Assembly: GCF_024756235.1 (NCBI RefSeq)
Contig: NZ_JANUGY010000004.1
Span: forward strand, 310,001 to 374,000
Origin: Massilia kyonggiensis
GTDB lineage: Bacteria; Pseudomonadota; Gammaproteobacteria; Burkholderiales; Burkholderiaceae_D
Length of the DNA stretch: 64,000 nt
Reading direction: 5' to 3'
Part shown: one piece after another, positions 1 to 8,392 of the stretch
Numbering within the stretch: position 1 is the first letter of the stretch
How the letters are laid out: the number at the start of each line of letters is the position of its first letter
The notes under the pieces: generated by a model
Told to the model about the DNA's origin: nothing
The model's input: only the letters and a program-made list of their open reading frames with translations
The model's database searches: none
Made by a program: the position numbers and the translations under genes

Positions 1-2
1 TC

Positions 3-614
3 ACGAAGGGCGCGCGCACGGATGAAGAGAAGGTCCAGCGCATCTACGACTGGATCGTGCTGAACACGTTCCGCGAGCCGAAAGTGAAAGGCTGCGGCAC
101 GGGCGACATCAAGACGATGCTGGAGACGGGCAACTTCGGCGGCAAGTGCGCCGACCTGAACGGCCTGTTCGTGGGCCTGTGCCGTGCTTCCGGCGTGCCG
201 GCGCGCGACGTCTACGGCATCCGGATCGCGCCGAGCGCCTTCGGCTACAAGGAACTGGGCGGCAAGCCGGCGTCGCTGCAGGGCGCCCAGCATTGCCGCG
301 CCGAGGTCTACCTGAAGCAGCACGGCTGGGTCGCGATGGACCCGGCGGACGTGGCCAAGGTCATGCGCCAGGAAACCGCGGACTGGATCAAGGATCCGGA
401 CCACCCCGTCGTCGCGCCGGTCAAGCGCGCGCTGTTCGGCGGCTGGGAAGGCAACTGGATGGGTTATAACTTTGCCCACGACGTGCGCCTGCCCGGTTCC
501 GTCGCCGGCAAGGTCGGCTTCCTGATGTACCCGCAGGCGCAGAGCGGCGGCGAAGCGTACGACTCGCTCGCACCCGACACGTTCAAGTACACCATCACGT
601 CGCGCGCCATCTGA
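3..614 (+). CDS. Transglutaminase-like domain protein, 5' end outside window
   Basis: The reading frame is open from the first bases, so the N-terminus lies upstream. The visible part carries the papain-like transglutaminase triad in order: Cys in GKCADLNGLF, His in QHCRAEVYL and Asp in AMDPADV. The early stretch EEKVQRIYDWIVLNT is typical of bacterial transglutaminase-like proteins of periplasmic or peptidase type. In this superfamily the fold gives amidases, peptidases or cross-linkers, and the substrate cannot be read from the sequence. The stop is only 5 bp before merT, so the two may be cotranscribed, although no functional link is evident. The family call is firm; the reaction is unknown. 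Confidence 0.8.
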   Translation, partial: TKGARTDEEKVQRIYDWIVLNTFREPKVKGCGTGDIKTMLETGNFGGKCADLNGLFVGLCRASGVPARDVYGIRIAPSAFGYKELGGKPASLQGAQHCRAEVYLKQHGWVAMDPADVAKVMRQETADWIKDPDHPVVAPVKRALFGGWEGNWMGYNFAHDVRLPGSVAGKVGFLMYPQAQSGGEAYDSLAPDTFKYTITSRAI

Positions 615-619
615 CCCGC

Positions 620-994
620 ATGTCCACGCTCGCCCGCCAACCTGTCGACGGCACCGAACGCAAAGCCGGCCGGCTGATCGCCGTCGGCATGCTCGCGGCC
701 CTGCTCGCGTCGACCTGCTGCGTGCTGCCGCTCGCGCTCGTGCTCATCGGCGTGACGGGCGCGTGGATGGCCAACCTGCAGGCGCTGAAGCCCATCACGC
801 CCTATGCCATCGCCCTCACCGTGGGTGCGCTGGCATGGGCCGGCTGGCTCGTGTTCCGCCCGGCGCGCGCGTGCGACCTGGAAAGCGGCGACTGCGCCAC
901 CACGCGGCCGCTGATGCGCCGCGTGTTCATCGCCTGCGCGCTGTTCGTCGCGCTGTTGCTGGGCTTTCCGCTGATCGCCCCGCTGTTCTATTGA
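620..994 (+). CDS. merT: MerT-like mercuric ion transport protein
   Basis: A 124-residue inner-membrane protein with three hydrophobic segments (about residues 18-45, 60-79 and 100-122). The vicinal pair Cys33-Cys34 lies in the first segment, and a second Cys pair (Cys85, Cys92) lies in the cytoplasmic loop. This is the MerT arrangement, in which Hg(II) is handed from periplasmic MerP to the membrane Cys pair and then inward. Length matches MerT (about 116-130). It starts 5 bp after the preceding stop and is followed by merP 11 bp later. No merA reductase or merR regulator is present in the window, so the metal handled here need not be mercury. Confidence 0.85.
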   Translation: MSTLARQPVDGTERKAGRLIAVGMLAALLASTCCVLPLALVLIGVTGAWMANLQALKPITPYAIALTVGALAWAGWLVFRPARACDLESGDCATTRPLMRRVFIACALFVALLLGFPLIAPLFY

Positions 995-1005
995 GGAGAG
1001 CTACC

Positions 1006-1290
1006 ATGAACTTCACCCGCACCCTCGCCATCGCCGCCCTCTTCATCGCGGCGCCCGCGTTCGCCAAGCAGCAGACCGTGTCGCTGAACGTCCCGACGAT
1101 GGACTGCGCCACCTGCCCCATCACCATCAAGACGGCGCTGTCGAAAGTACCGGGCGTCTCGAAAGTGAAGGTCAGCTACGAGAAGCGCGAAGCCGTCATC
1201 GTTTACGACGACGCCCAGGCCACCGTCGCCGACCTGAAAAAGGCGACGGAAGACGTGGGCTATCCGGCGATGCTCAAGACGCCGAAGTGA
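1006..1290 (+). CDS. merP: MerP-like periplasmic heavy-metal binding protein
   Basis: A 94-residue protein with a Sec signal peptide (residues 1-20, cleavage after AFA) and a single heavy-metal-associated (HMA) ferredoxin-like domain. The metal motif is MDCATC with Cys34 and Cys37. MerP scavenges Hg(II) in the periplasm and passes it to MerT. ATG 1006 is preceded by a clear GAGGAG site at 993-998. A longer frame begins at 763 but would cover merT and lose the signal peptide. The 3' end overlaps the convergent MFS gene by 17 bp. Confidence 0.88.
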   Translation: MNFTRTLAIAALFIAAPAFAKQQTVSLNVPTMDCATCPITIKTALSKVPGVSKVKVSYEKREAVIVYDDAQATVADLKKATEDVGYPAMLKTPK

Positions 1291-2524
1291 TACCCCGGGG
1301 CTCGGTGAGGAACACGAGGAACACCGCCCCGATCAATCCCATCCCCACGGCGCACGCGGCCTGCCAGCCGCCGTGCGCATAGCTCCACGCTCCCAGCGCC
1401 GATCCCGTCGCGCCCCCGAGGAAGAACGTCGCCATGTACAGGCCGTTGACGCGCCCGCGCACTTCCGCGCCCAGCGCATAGATCGCGCGCTGGCCCAGCA
1501 CGAGGTTGCCCGACACGGCAAAGTCCAGCGCGATGGCCGCCGCCACGAGGATGCCGACGCCGAATCGGGCGCCGTCCGCCAGGCCCAGCGTCGGAACGAA
1601 CGACAGCAGGCCGAGGAGCATGCAGAACACTGTCGCAGGACGGGTCCAGCCGCGGTCCGCCACGCGGCCCGAGAGCGGCGCGGCGACGGTGCCCGCAACG
1701 CCGGCCAGCGCGAACCACGCGATGTCGCGCTGGTTCATGCCGTAGGCCGGGCTCGCGAGGAGCAGCGGCACGACGGTCCAGAACACGCTGAACGCGCCGA
1801 ACATGCCGGCCTGGTAGATGGCGCGGCGGCGCAGCACCGGCAGGTCGCGCACGAGACCCGCCATCGATGCGAGCAAGGCGCCATAGCCCAGTGTCGCATG
1901 CGGCCGGCGCGTCGGCAGCAGCACGCGCAGCACGATCCCGAGCACCACCATCAGCACGGCCGACAGCACGTACACGCCCTGCCACGACCACGCGTGCGTG
2001 ATGAAACTGGCGACGGGACGCGCCAGCATGATCCCGAACATCAACCCGCTGACGATGTTGCCGACGACGCGTCCGCGCACGTGTTCGGCCGCCATGTGCG
2101 ACGCGTACGGGACCAGTACCTGCACGGCGACGGCGCCGAAGCCGATCACGAGCGAACACGCGAGGAACGCGGGCACCGGGTAGCCCAGCGCCGGCGCGAT
2201 GGGCGCCGCGACGAGCGCCGCCACCAGCAACGCGACGAGGGCCAGCACGAGCTTGCGGTTTTCCAGCAGGTCGCCGAGCGGCACCACGAGCAGCAGACCC
2301 GCGCAATAGCCGAGCTGCGTGAGGGTGACGAGCAGGCCCGCGGCGCCGGCCGGCAGGCCGATGTCGGCGCGGATCGGGCCGACGAGCGGCTGCACATAAT
2401 ACAGATTCGCGACGATCAGGCCACAGGCCGCGGCGATCAGCAGCATCAGCCACGTCGGCATGGCGGCGACGTCATGCCGCGGACGGTCGAGCACCTCGGT
2501 GGGCAAAGGCGTTGGGGACAACAT
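1274..2524 (-). CDS. MFS transporter (drug/metabolite efflux type)
   Basis: A 416-residue polytopic membrane protein with about 12 hydrophobic segments. The first segment (IAAACGLIVANLYYVQPL) is characteristic of a widespread proteobacterial MFS group annotated as efflux permeases. A typical MFS loop 2-3 motif is seen as GDLLENRKLV. The start at 2524 follows a GGAG. It is transcribed toward merP and overlaps its 3' end, so it is not part of the mer unit. The substrate is not predictable. Confidence 0.8.
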   Translation of the reverse strand: MLSPTPLPTEVLDRPRHDVAAMPTWLMLLIAAACGLIVANLYYVQPLVGPIRADIGLPAGAAGLLVTLTQLGYCAGLLLVVPLGDLLENRKLVLALVALLVAALVAAPIAPALGYPVPAFLACSLVIGFGAVAVQVLVPYASHMAAEHVRGRVVGNIVSGLMFGIMLARPVASFITHAWSWQGVYVLSAVLMVVLGIVLRVLLPTRRPHATLGYGALLASMAGLVRDLPVLRRRAIYQAGMFGAFSVFWTVVPLLLASPAYGMNQRDIAWFALAGVAGTVAAPLSGRVADRGWTRPATVFCMLLGLLSFVPTLGLADGARFGVGILVAAAIALDFAVSGNLVLGQRAIYALGAEVRGRVNGLYMATFFLGGATGSALGAWSYAHGGWQAACAVGMGLIGAVFLVFLTEPRGITSAS

Positions 2525-2581
2525 GCGCTCCGGTCAAAGCGTCAAGTGTAACGTCTGGCCGGGATCCTTGCCGGACGCGAT

Positions 2582-3031
2582 TCAGACCGGTGCGCGCTCC
2601 CACACCACGTCGAGCGCACCGTCCACGTGGCCCACGGCGATGCGCGGATAGCGTTTCAGGCGCACGCCCGCGAAGCCGTCGGCGAGCGCCGCGCGCACGA
2701 GGCGCCGCACGAGCAGGACGCCATCGTCCGCATCGCCGACGTCCCCCGGCAGCGCGAGGCGCGGGCGCGACGGCAGCCAGACCTCGTCCAGCGCCCAGTC
2801 GGCGGCGGCCGGGTCGCAATCCGCCGCGCCGATCAGTTCCACGGCGTGGTCGCCGGCCGTCGTCGGATGCACGTTGAAGCACAGCGCGCGCACGCCCGCG
2901 CGCCAGCTGCCGGCCGGCTCGCCGATCGCGCCCAGCAGCCAGCGGCGAAAGGCGTCCTCGAAACGGGCATCGGGTACGGCCTGCGGCAGGCCGGCGCCGC
3001 CCGCGGCGTCAAGGTTGATCCAGCCAGTCAT
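2582..3031 (-). CDS. Hypothetical protein
   Basis: A 149-residue soluble protein that I do not recognise. It has no signal peptide or membrane segment and is rich in Ala, Asp and Arg. The start at 3031 lies inside the 3' end of the upstream serine-hydrolase-like gene (23-bp overlap) and is preceded by GGAG about 8 bases upstream, so the two genes are probably translationally coupled. The presence of ordered hydrophobic patches and an RBS argues for a real gene rather than a shadow frame. The function is unknown. Confidence 0.55.
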   Translation of the reverse strand: MTGWINLDAAGGAGLPQAVPDARFEDAFRRWLLGAIGEPAGSWRAGVRALCFNVHPTTAGDHAVELIGAADCDPAAADWALDEVWLPSRPRLALPGDVGDADDGVLLVRRLVRAALADGFAGVRLKRYPRIAVGHVDGALDVVWERAPV

Positions 3032-4154
3032 ATTCCCAGCTCCACGGCATGTCGTCCGGGCCGAGCGCCTGCCGGCCCAGTTCCGGGAACAGGCGCCACG
3101 CGCGCACGTCGTTCGACAGCATCACCACGCAGCGCTGGCCCGTTTCCAGGCACAGCACGAAGTCCGCCGTCGAGTCGTCGTGGCCGCCGTCGAACCAGCC
3201 CGGTCCCGTCCGGTCCTCGAACGTGACGACGCCCAGGGCCGCCGCCAGCTTCTGCGGCCACGCGGTCTCGGCCCCGTCGAACGCGGGGAACTGGCGGCGC
3301 GACGCGATCGGCAGCCAGCCGGTCGACAACGCGGCGCGCGTGTCGGGCCGCAGGCCGTCGCCGCGCATGATGCCGGCCCACAGCTTCGCCTGGTCGGCGA
3401 TCGTCGTCTCCATCGATGCGGCCGCGCGCACGCGGTAGCGCCGCTCGTGCGGCTGCAGGGTGCCGTCGAAGGCATAGCCGTCCGCCGCGTTTTCCGCGAA
3501 CTCCGCGCGCCAGTACATGCTCGTGCGGCGCATGCCGAAGGGGTCGAACACCCGCCGGCGCATTTCCTGTGCGACGTCCAGGCCCAGCCCCTGCTCGACG
3601 ATCAGCTGCAGGATCGCGTAACCCTCGCTCGAGTAGGCATAGCGCTCGCCTGGATCGGTGTGGATGCGCAGCCGGCCGCCCGGCTCCATCCAGCGGTAGT
3701 TGGCGAGGCCCCCGCCATGCGCGAGCAGGATGCGCGGCGTGAGCGTCTGCCAGCGCGCGTCGCCGGCGAGGTCGGAAAAGTCGTAGGGACGCACGCGGTA
3801 CGTGGGCAACGGATGCGGCAGCAGCTTCGTGACGGGCGCGTCCAGGTCCAGCCGGCCCTCGTCGGCCAGTTGCAGCAGCATGTACGCGAAGGCCGCCTTC
3901 GTGAGGGCGCCGCCGGCCATGATCGTGTCGGGCGTCAGCGGCTGGCCGAGGGACGCGTTGCGCATGCCCATCACCTTCACTTTCGCGACCTTGCCGTTCT
4001 CGATCGTCGCGAAGGCCAGTCCCTGCACCTGCTCGCGCCGCATCGCGCGCTGGATTTCCGGGTCGGACAGCGATTGCATCGGGCGCAGCGGACGCGCGCA
4101 GCCCGCCATCAACATCGCCGCCACACCCACAATCAACCATGTCCCGAACCGCAT
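3009..4154 (-). CDS. Beta-lactamase-fold serine hydrolase-like lipoprotein with Ala at the nucleophile position
   Basis: A 381-residue protein with a lipoprotein signal (residues 1-19, lipobox LMAGC, Cys19). ATG 4154 is chosen because it gives this signal and has a GGGGAGAG site; a longer frame to 4208 would bury it. The body is the class C beta-lactamase/penicillin-binding fold (PF00144): the region around residue 83, the YAYSSEGYAILQ segment and a C-terminal GWFDGGHDD segment line up with the family. The SxxK motif reads A83-L-T-K86 (codon GCC at 3906-3908), so the usual catalytic Ser is missing while Lys is kept. It may be a non-catalytic binding protein, or this may be a sequence error. 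The downstream hypothetical gene overlaps its end. Confidence 0.75.
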   Translation of the reverse strand: MRFGTWLIVGVAAMLMAGCARPLRPMQSLSDPEIQRAMRREQVQGLAFATIENGKVAKVKVMGMRNASLGQPLTPDTIMAGGALTKAAFAYMLLQLADEGRLDLDAPVTKLLPHPLPTYRVRPYDFSDLAGDARWQTLTPRILLAHGGGLANYRWMEPGGRLRIHTDPGERYAYSSEGYAILQLIVEQGLGLDVAQEMRRRVFDPFGMRRTSMYWRAEFAENAADGYAFDGTLQPHERRYRVRAAASMETTIADQAKLWAGIMRGDGLRPDTRAALSTGWLPIASRRQFPAFDGAETAWPQKLAAALGVVTFEDRTGPGWFDGGHDDSTADFVLCLETGQRCVVMLSNDVRAWRLFPELGRQALGPDDMPWSWEYDWLDQP

Positions 4155-4245
4155 GCGCTCTCCCCAGGCCTGCCGGATACCGCACCGCGCGGCCCCCCAG
4201 CCCGACATGATGCCATGAGAGCGCTAACTTCGTCATGACGAAACG

Positions 4246-5055
4246 TCAAGGCGCGCGCTTGTAAACACGCACGTAGTCGACCAGCATCTGCTGGGGGAAC
4301 GCCGTCGCCGCGTCCGGGTTGCCGGGCCATGCGCCGCCGACGGCCAGGTTCAGGATCACGAAGAACGGATGCTCGAACACCCAGTCGCCCGTGACGGTGT
4401 CGGGGCGCGCCGTGTGGTACAGGATGCCGTCGCGGTACCAGCGGATCTCGCGCGGCTCCCATTCGACGGCGTAGACGTGATAGTCGTCCGCATACGTCCC
4501 CTTCTCCAGCCGCTGCGGCTTGCCGATCGCCTTGTCGCCGCTGTAGCCGGGGCCGTGCAAGGTGCCGTGCACGAGGTTCGGCTCGCGGCCGATGTTTTCC
4601 ATGATGTCGATCTCGCCGCAGCGGGGCCAGCCGACCGTGCCGACGTCGGCCCCGAGCAGCCAGAACGCGGGCCAGATGCCCTGCCCGCGCGGGATCTTGA
4701 TGCGTGCCTCGTAGCGGCCGTACGTCCGCTCGACCTTGCCTGCCGTTTTGATGCGCGCGGAGGTGTAGTGACGGCCGCGATAGTCTTCCTTGCGGGCTTC
4801 GATGACGAGATTGCCGCCGTCGACGCGCACGTTGTCCGGCCGGTCCGTATAGAACTCGAGTTCCTGGTTGCCCCAGCCATTGCCGCCCGTCTCCGGGACC
4901 CATTTGGTGCGGTCCAGCGTGGGGCCGTCGAATTCGTCGTGCCAGTCCAGTACCCAGCCGGGCGGCTGCGTGAGGAGCGCGTTCGTTTGGGCCTGGGCCG
5001 CGGTCCCTGTCGACAGGAAAACGGCAAGCACGGCGGCAGCGCGAAACGTGGACAT
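4246..5055 (-). CDS. Secreted GH16 endo-beta-glucanase (laminarinase/lichenase type)
   Basis: A 269-residue enzyme with a Sec signal peptide (residues 1-22, ending AAQA) followed by one GH16 jelly-roll catalytic domain. The family signature is E148-I-D150-I-M-E153, with Glu148 as nucleophile and Glu153 as acid/base. The context NIGREPNLVHGTLHGPG fits the bacterial beta-1,3(4)-glucanase group. It would cut beta-1,3- or mixed-linkage glucans outside the inner membrane. GGGGAG lies 6-11 bases before ATG 5055. It is transcribed divergently from the TonB receptor, and both promoters carry the same LacI-type operator, so import and depolymerisation are likely coregulated. Exact linkage preference is not determinable. 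Confidence 0.88.
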   Translation of the reverse strand: MSTFRAAAVLAVFLSTGTAAQAQTNALLTQPPGWVLDWHDEFDGPTLDRTKWVPETGGNGWGNQELEFYTDRPDNVRVDGGNLVIEARKEDYRGRHYTSARIKTAGKVERTYGRYEARIKIPRGQGIWPAFWLLGADVGTVGWPRCGEIDIMENIGREPNLVHGTLHGPGYSGDKAIGKPQRLEKGTYADDYHVYAVEWEPREIRWYRDGILYHTARPDTVTGDWVFEHPFFVILNLAVGGAWPGNPDAATAFPQQMLVDYVRVYKRAP

Positions 5056-5067
5056 GCGGGCTCCCCT

Positions 5068-5081
5068 TGGAAACGTTCCCA
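5068..5081 (-). promoter_or_regulatory. LacI-type operator of the GH16 gene
   Basis: TGGAAACGTTCCCA is a 14-bp near-palindrome with central CG, the form bound by LacI/GalR repressors. It lies just past the expected transcription start of the GH16 promoter, 10 bp downstream of its -10 box. A reversed half-site (GTTTCCA, 5086-5092) overlaps the -10 edge. The same 14 bases recur at the ABC transporter promoter (35376-35389). Confidence 0.8.
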
Positions 5082-5091
5082 GACAGTTTCC

Positions 5092-5121
5092 AATATATCA
5101 CCGCGATTTTTTCGGTGTCAA
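5092..5121 (-). promoter_or_regulatory. Sigma-70 promoter of the GH16 gene
   Basis: On the minus strand a -35 box TTGACA (5116-5121) and a -10 box TATATT (5092-5097) are separated by 18 bp. The operator follows immediately. The match to consensus is strong for a GC-rich genome. Confidence 0.7.
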
Positions 5122-5175
5122 ACGTACCCACCGTTTTCAGTGTGCCGTTTCGGCCACGCACTACTGAATAATCCG

Positions 5176-5204
5176 TTGACAATTATTTTTTCTGAACATA
5201 AGAT
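5176..5204 (+). promoter_or_regulatory. Sigma-70 promoter of the TonB-dependent receptor gene
   Basis: TTGACA (5176-5181) and TAAGAT (5199-5204) are separated by exactly 17 bp in an A/T-rich stretch. The operator at 5217 begins 12 bp after the -10 box. Confidence 0.8.
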
Positions 5205-5216
5205 TCGACCAGCATA

Positions 5217-5250
5217 TGGAAACGTTTCCAGAAATTGGAAACGATGTTGA
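5217..5250 (+). promoter_or_regulatory. LacI-type operator pair of the TonB-dependent receptor gene
   Basis: A perfect palindrome TGGAAACGTTTCCA (5217-5230) is followed by a second, half-conserved copy TGGAAACGATGTTG (5237-5250). The centres are 20 bp apart, about two helical turns on the same DNA face. The position just downstream of the transcription start suggests repression by blocking initiation or elongation. Confidence 0.82.
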
Positions 5251-5283
5251 TGCGGTGAAGAGAGATAAAAACGAGGAGACCCA

Positions 5284-8256
5284 ATGCATTACCCCAAGGC
5301 AAACCAAAAACTGATGAGCCTGGCTGTGGCGAGCGCCTGCGCCGCCTTCATCCCGGCCTACGCCCAGACCACCGCGCCGGAAGACACGCGCGGCGGCGAC
5401 ATCCCGACCACGTCGATCCAGCAGGTCACCGTCACGGGCCTGCGCCAGTCGCTGGCTTCGTCGCTGAACCTGAAACGCCAGTCGGACGGTATCGTCGACG
5501 GCATCGTGGCCGAGGACATCGGCAAATTCCCCGACACGAACCTGGCCGAATCGCTGCAGCGCATCTCGGGCGTGTCGATCGACCGCGTGAACGGCGAAGG
5601 CCAGAAGATCACCGTGCGCGGCGTGGGCCCCGACTTCAACATGGTGCTGCTGAACGGCCGCCAGATGCCGACGTCGAACCTGGGCGACCTGAATGGCCGC
5701 TCGTTCGACTTCTCGAACCTGGCGTCGGAAGCGATCTCGCAGCTGCAGGTCTACAAGACCAGCCGCGCCGAGACGCCGACCGGCGGCATCGGCGCCACCG
5801 TCAACGTGATCACGGCGCGTCCGCTCGACAAGCTTGGCACGTATTCGAGCATCGGCATCAAGGCCGTGCACGACACGTCGAACAACAACCTGCCGGGCGA
5901 CGTCAAGGCCAGCACCTCCACGACGCCGGAATTCTCGGGCATCTATTCGACCACGTCGAAGGACGGCCACTGGGGCCTGGGCATCTCGGCCAGCTACCAG
6001 GAACGCAACCTGGGCTTCAACCAGGCCTCCGTCGGGAACGGCTGGAAGGGTCCGTTCCGCGGCGACGAGAACAACTGGGGCACGATCCCGCAGCCGGGTG
6101 CCGCCGGCTCGGAAAACATCACGAACCGGCCGAAGCCGACCGACATCTACCAGGTGCCGCAGAACCTGAACTACAGCATGACGGGCGTGAAGCGCCAGCG
6201 CACCAACGGCCAGTTGACCCTGCAGTGGCAGCCGGTCAAGGAACTGACGACGACCCTCGACTACACGTACTCGGAAAACAAGCTGCAGACGAAGCGCAAC
6301 GATGTCTCCGCGTGGTTCAACTTCGGCGCGTCGGCCTCGTCGTGGACCAATGGTCCGATCGCCGCGCCGCTCGTCTACACGGAATTCCTCCCCGCCGGGA
6401 ACAGCGACATCGCGATGGGCGGCGCCGACTTCGCCACCAAGACCCAGAACAAATCACTCGGCTTCAACGCCCAGTGGCGTGCCACCAAGGACCTGAAGCT
6501 GGAATTCGACGCGCACCGTTCGACCGCGGAATCGAAGGCGGACAGCCCGTTCGGCTCGAGCAATACGCTCGGCACCGCGAGCTTCTCGCGCGGCGACACG
6601 ACGGCCGACTTCTCGCAGGAATTCCCCGTCCTGTCGATCAAGGGCGCCAACTTCACGGGCGCGCCGCAGCAGGTCACCGGCTCCGTCTTCCAGAACGGCT
6701 ACATGAAGGGCGAAGTCGACCAGCTCCAGTTCAAGGGCCGCCTGCGCATGCTGGAAGCGTCGAACCTGAACTTCGGCATCGGCACCATCGAGGTCAAGAA
6801 CCGCTCCGCGTTCTCCACGCAGCAGCGCGACTCCTGGACCGGCGCGACGAAGCCGTCCGACTACCCGAGCAGCCTGTGGCACGCGGACACGGTGCGCCAG
6901 TACTTCGACCAGCTGGCCGGCAGCCAGAACCCGAACCTGTTCAACACCTTCTACACCTTCAATTTCGCACAGGTGCGCGACGTGGTGTCCAAGGCGTCCG
7001 GACTGCCCGCGCTGTACCTGCCGAAGAACACGTACGACACGGACCAGCGCACCGGTGAAAAGTCGAAGAGCCTGTACCTGCAGTTCAACACGGACTGGGA
7101 CACGGCGCTCCCGATGCACACCGCGATCGGCGTGCGCTACGAGAAGACGGACGTGGTCTCCACCGCGCTCGTGCCGGCGGCGACCGCCATCACGATGGTC
7201 TCCGCCAATGAGTTCCCGATCACGTTCGGCGCCCCGACGTTCACGACCTTGACCGGCAAATACCACCACCTGCTGCCGTCGGTCGACTGGGACATGGACC
7301 TGCGCGACGACATGAAGGTGCGCGCGAGCTATGGCGAGACCATCGGCCGTCCCCGCTACGACCAGATCGCCGGCGGCCAGATCCTGACGACGCTGGCGCG
7401 CGTGGACGGCGGCACGGGCTCGCAGGGCAACCCGGCGCTGAAGCCCGTGAAGTCGAAGAACTTCGACCTGTCGTGGGAGTGGTACTACGGGAAGGACAGC
7501 TTCTTCTCCGTGAACGCGTTCTACAAGGACCTGGAGAACTACGCCGGCCAGTCGAAGATCGACGCCACGCCGTTCAACCTGCACACCCCGGTGGGCGGCG
7601 CCCTGTGGAACGAAGCCTCGGCCTCCGGCTGCGGCACGGACCCGGCCTGCATCCGCAACTACATCTTCAAGAATCATCCGACCGCCCCGGGCGTGACGGT
7701 GACGGGCGTGGACAGCAGCGGCAACCCGACCGGCAACATCGTCGGCCAGCCGGGCGATCCGGTGGCGCACTTCCAGATCACGACGTTCTCGAACCAGAAG
7801 AAGGCGAGCCTGAACGGCCTGGAATTCAACCTCCAGCACATGTTCGGCAACACCGGCTTCGGCATCTCGGCGAACTACACGTACGTGCACTCCGGACTGC
7901 GGTACGATAACGGCAGCGTGGGCGAACAGTTCGCACTGGTCGGCCTGTCGAACTCCGCGAACCTCGTCGGCATCTACGAGAACGACGAGTGGAACGTGCG
8001 CGCGGCGTACAACTGGCGCGGCGAGTTCCTGTCGTCGACGTTCGACGGCGCGGGCCCGAACCCGAACTACGTGGAGCCGTACGGCCAGCTCGACCTGTCG
8101 GTCGGCTACAACGTCACGCCGAAACTGGTCGTGCAGTTCGAAGCCATCAACCTGACGAACGAGACGAGCCGCGTCCACGGCCGCACCACGCAGCAGGCCC
8201 TGTACGTGACGCAGACCGGACCGCGTTACATGCTGGGCGCCCGCTACAAGTTCTGA
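5284..8256 (+). CDS. TonB-dependent outer-membrane receptor for oligosaccharides
   Basis: A 990-residue receptor with a signal peptide (about residues 1-27, ending in YAQ). A TonB-box-like segment (IQQVTVTG) is followed by a plug domain from about residue 45 to 210 (GKFPDTNLAESLQRISGV, then ITVRGVGPDFNMVLLNGR), then a beta-barrel ending in the aromatic terminus ARYKF. The plug and its spacing match the large Caulobacter/Xanthomonas-type receptors linked to carbohydrate loci. It probably imports glucan oligosaccharides released by the divergent GH16. GGAG lies upstream of ATG 5284. A strong hairpin separates it from the downstream halogenase genes, which may be expressed by read-through. The ligand is inferred from context only. 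Confidence 0.9.
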   Translation: MHYPKANQKLMSLAVASACAAFIPAYAQTTAPEDTRGGDIPTTSIQQVTVTGLRQSLASSLNLKRQSDGIVDGIVAEDIGKFPDTNLAESLQRISGVSIDRVNGEGQKITVRGVGPDFNMVLLNGRQMPTSNLGDLNGRSFDFSNLASEAISQLQVYKTSRAETPTGGIGATVNVITARPLDKLGTYSSIGIKAVHDTSNNNLPGDVKASTSTTPEFSGIYSTTSKDGHWGLGISASYQERNLGFNQASVGNGWKGPFRGDENNWGTIPQPGAAGSENITNRPKPTDIYQVPQNLNYSMTGVKRQRTNGQLTLQWQPVKELTTTLDYTYSENKLQTKRNDVSAWFNFGASASSWTNGPIAAPLVYTEFLPAGNSDIAMGGADFATKTQNKSLGFNAQWRATKDLKLEFDAHRSTAESKADSPFGSSNTLGTASFSRGDTTADFSQEFPVLSIKGANFTGAPQQVTGSVFQNGYMKGEVDQLQFKGRLRMLEASNLNFGIGTIEVKNRSAFSTQQRDSWTGATKPSDYPSSLWHADTVRQYFDQLAGSQNPNLFNTFYTFNFAQVRDVVSKASGLPALYLPKNTYDTDQRTGEKSKSLYLQFNTDWDTALPMHTAIGVRYEKTDVVSTALVPAATAITMVSANEFPITFGAPTFTTLTGKYHHLLPSVDWDMDLRDDMKVRASYGETIGRPRYDQIAGGQILTTLARVDGGTGSQGNPALKPVKSKNFDLSWEWYYGKDSFFSVNAFYKDLENYAGQSKIDATPFNLHTPVGGALWNEASASGCGTDPACIRNYIFKNHPTAPGVTVTGVDSSGNPTGNIVGQPGDPVAHFQITTFSNQKKASLNGLEFNLQHMFGNTGFGISANYTYVHSGLRYDNGSVGEQFALVGLSNSANLVGIYENDEWNVRAAYNWRGEFLSSTFDGAGPNPNYVEPYGQLDLSVGYNVTPKLVVQFEAINLTNETSRVHGRTTQQALYVTQTGPRYMLGARYKF

Positions 8257-8264
8257 CGCCGTCC

Positions 8265-8294
8265 GTCCGCCGCAGGCCTCCTCCTGCGGCGGAC
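8265..8294 (+). terminator. Strong 12-bp stem-loop between receptor and halogenase genes
   Basis: GTCCGCCGCAGG (8265-8276) pairs perfectly with CCTGCGGCGGAC (8283-8294) around a 6-nt loop. No T-run follows, so it may act as an mRNA-stabilising or attenuating element rather than a complete intrinsic terminator. It starts 8 bp after the receptor stop codon. Confidence 0.6.
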
Positions 8295-8392
8295 AAGTAG
8301 CCTCGCGTAATCGGTTTCAGCAATTAAAAAGTTGTTCCAAAAGCAGCATTTTCAGGTAGACTCATGCGGCCCACCGGAAAAAGGAAGCTGTG

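Noticed and set aside
6454..8178. A 574-codon frame antisense to the TonB receptor
   Set aside because: Composition is dominated by Arg/Val/Ala with no recognisable domain. The receptor on the plus strand explains the region.
8295..8392. Separate promoter for the halogenase genes
   Set aside because: TAGACT at 8356-8361 resembles a -10 box, but no -35 box lies at an acceptable distance.
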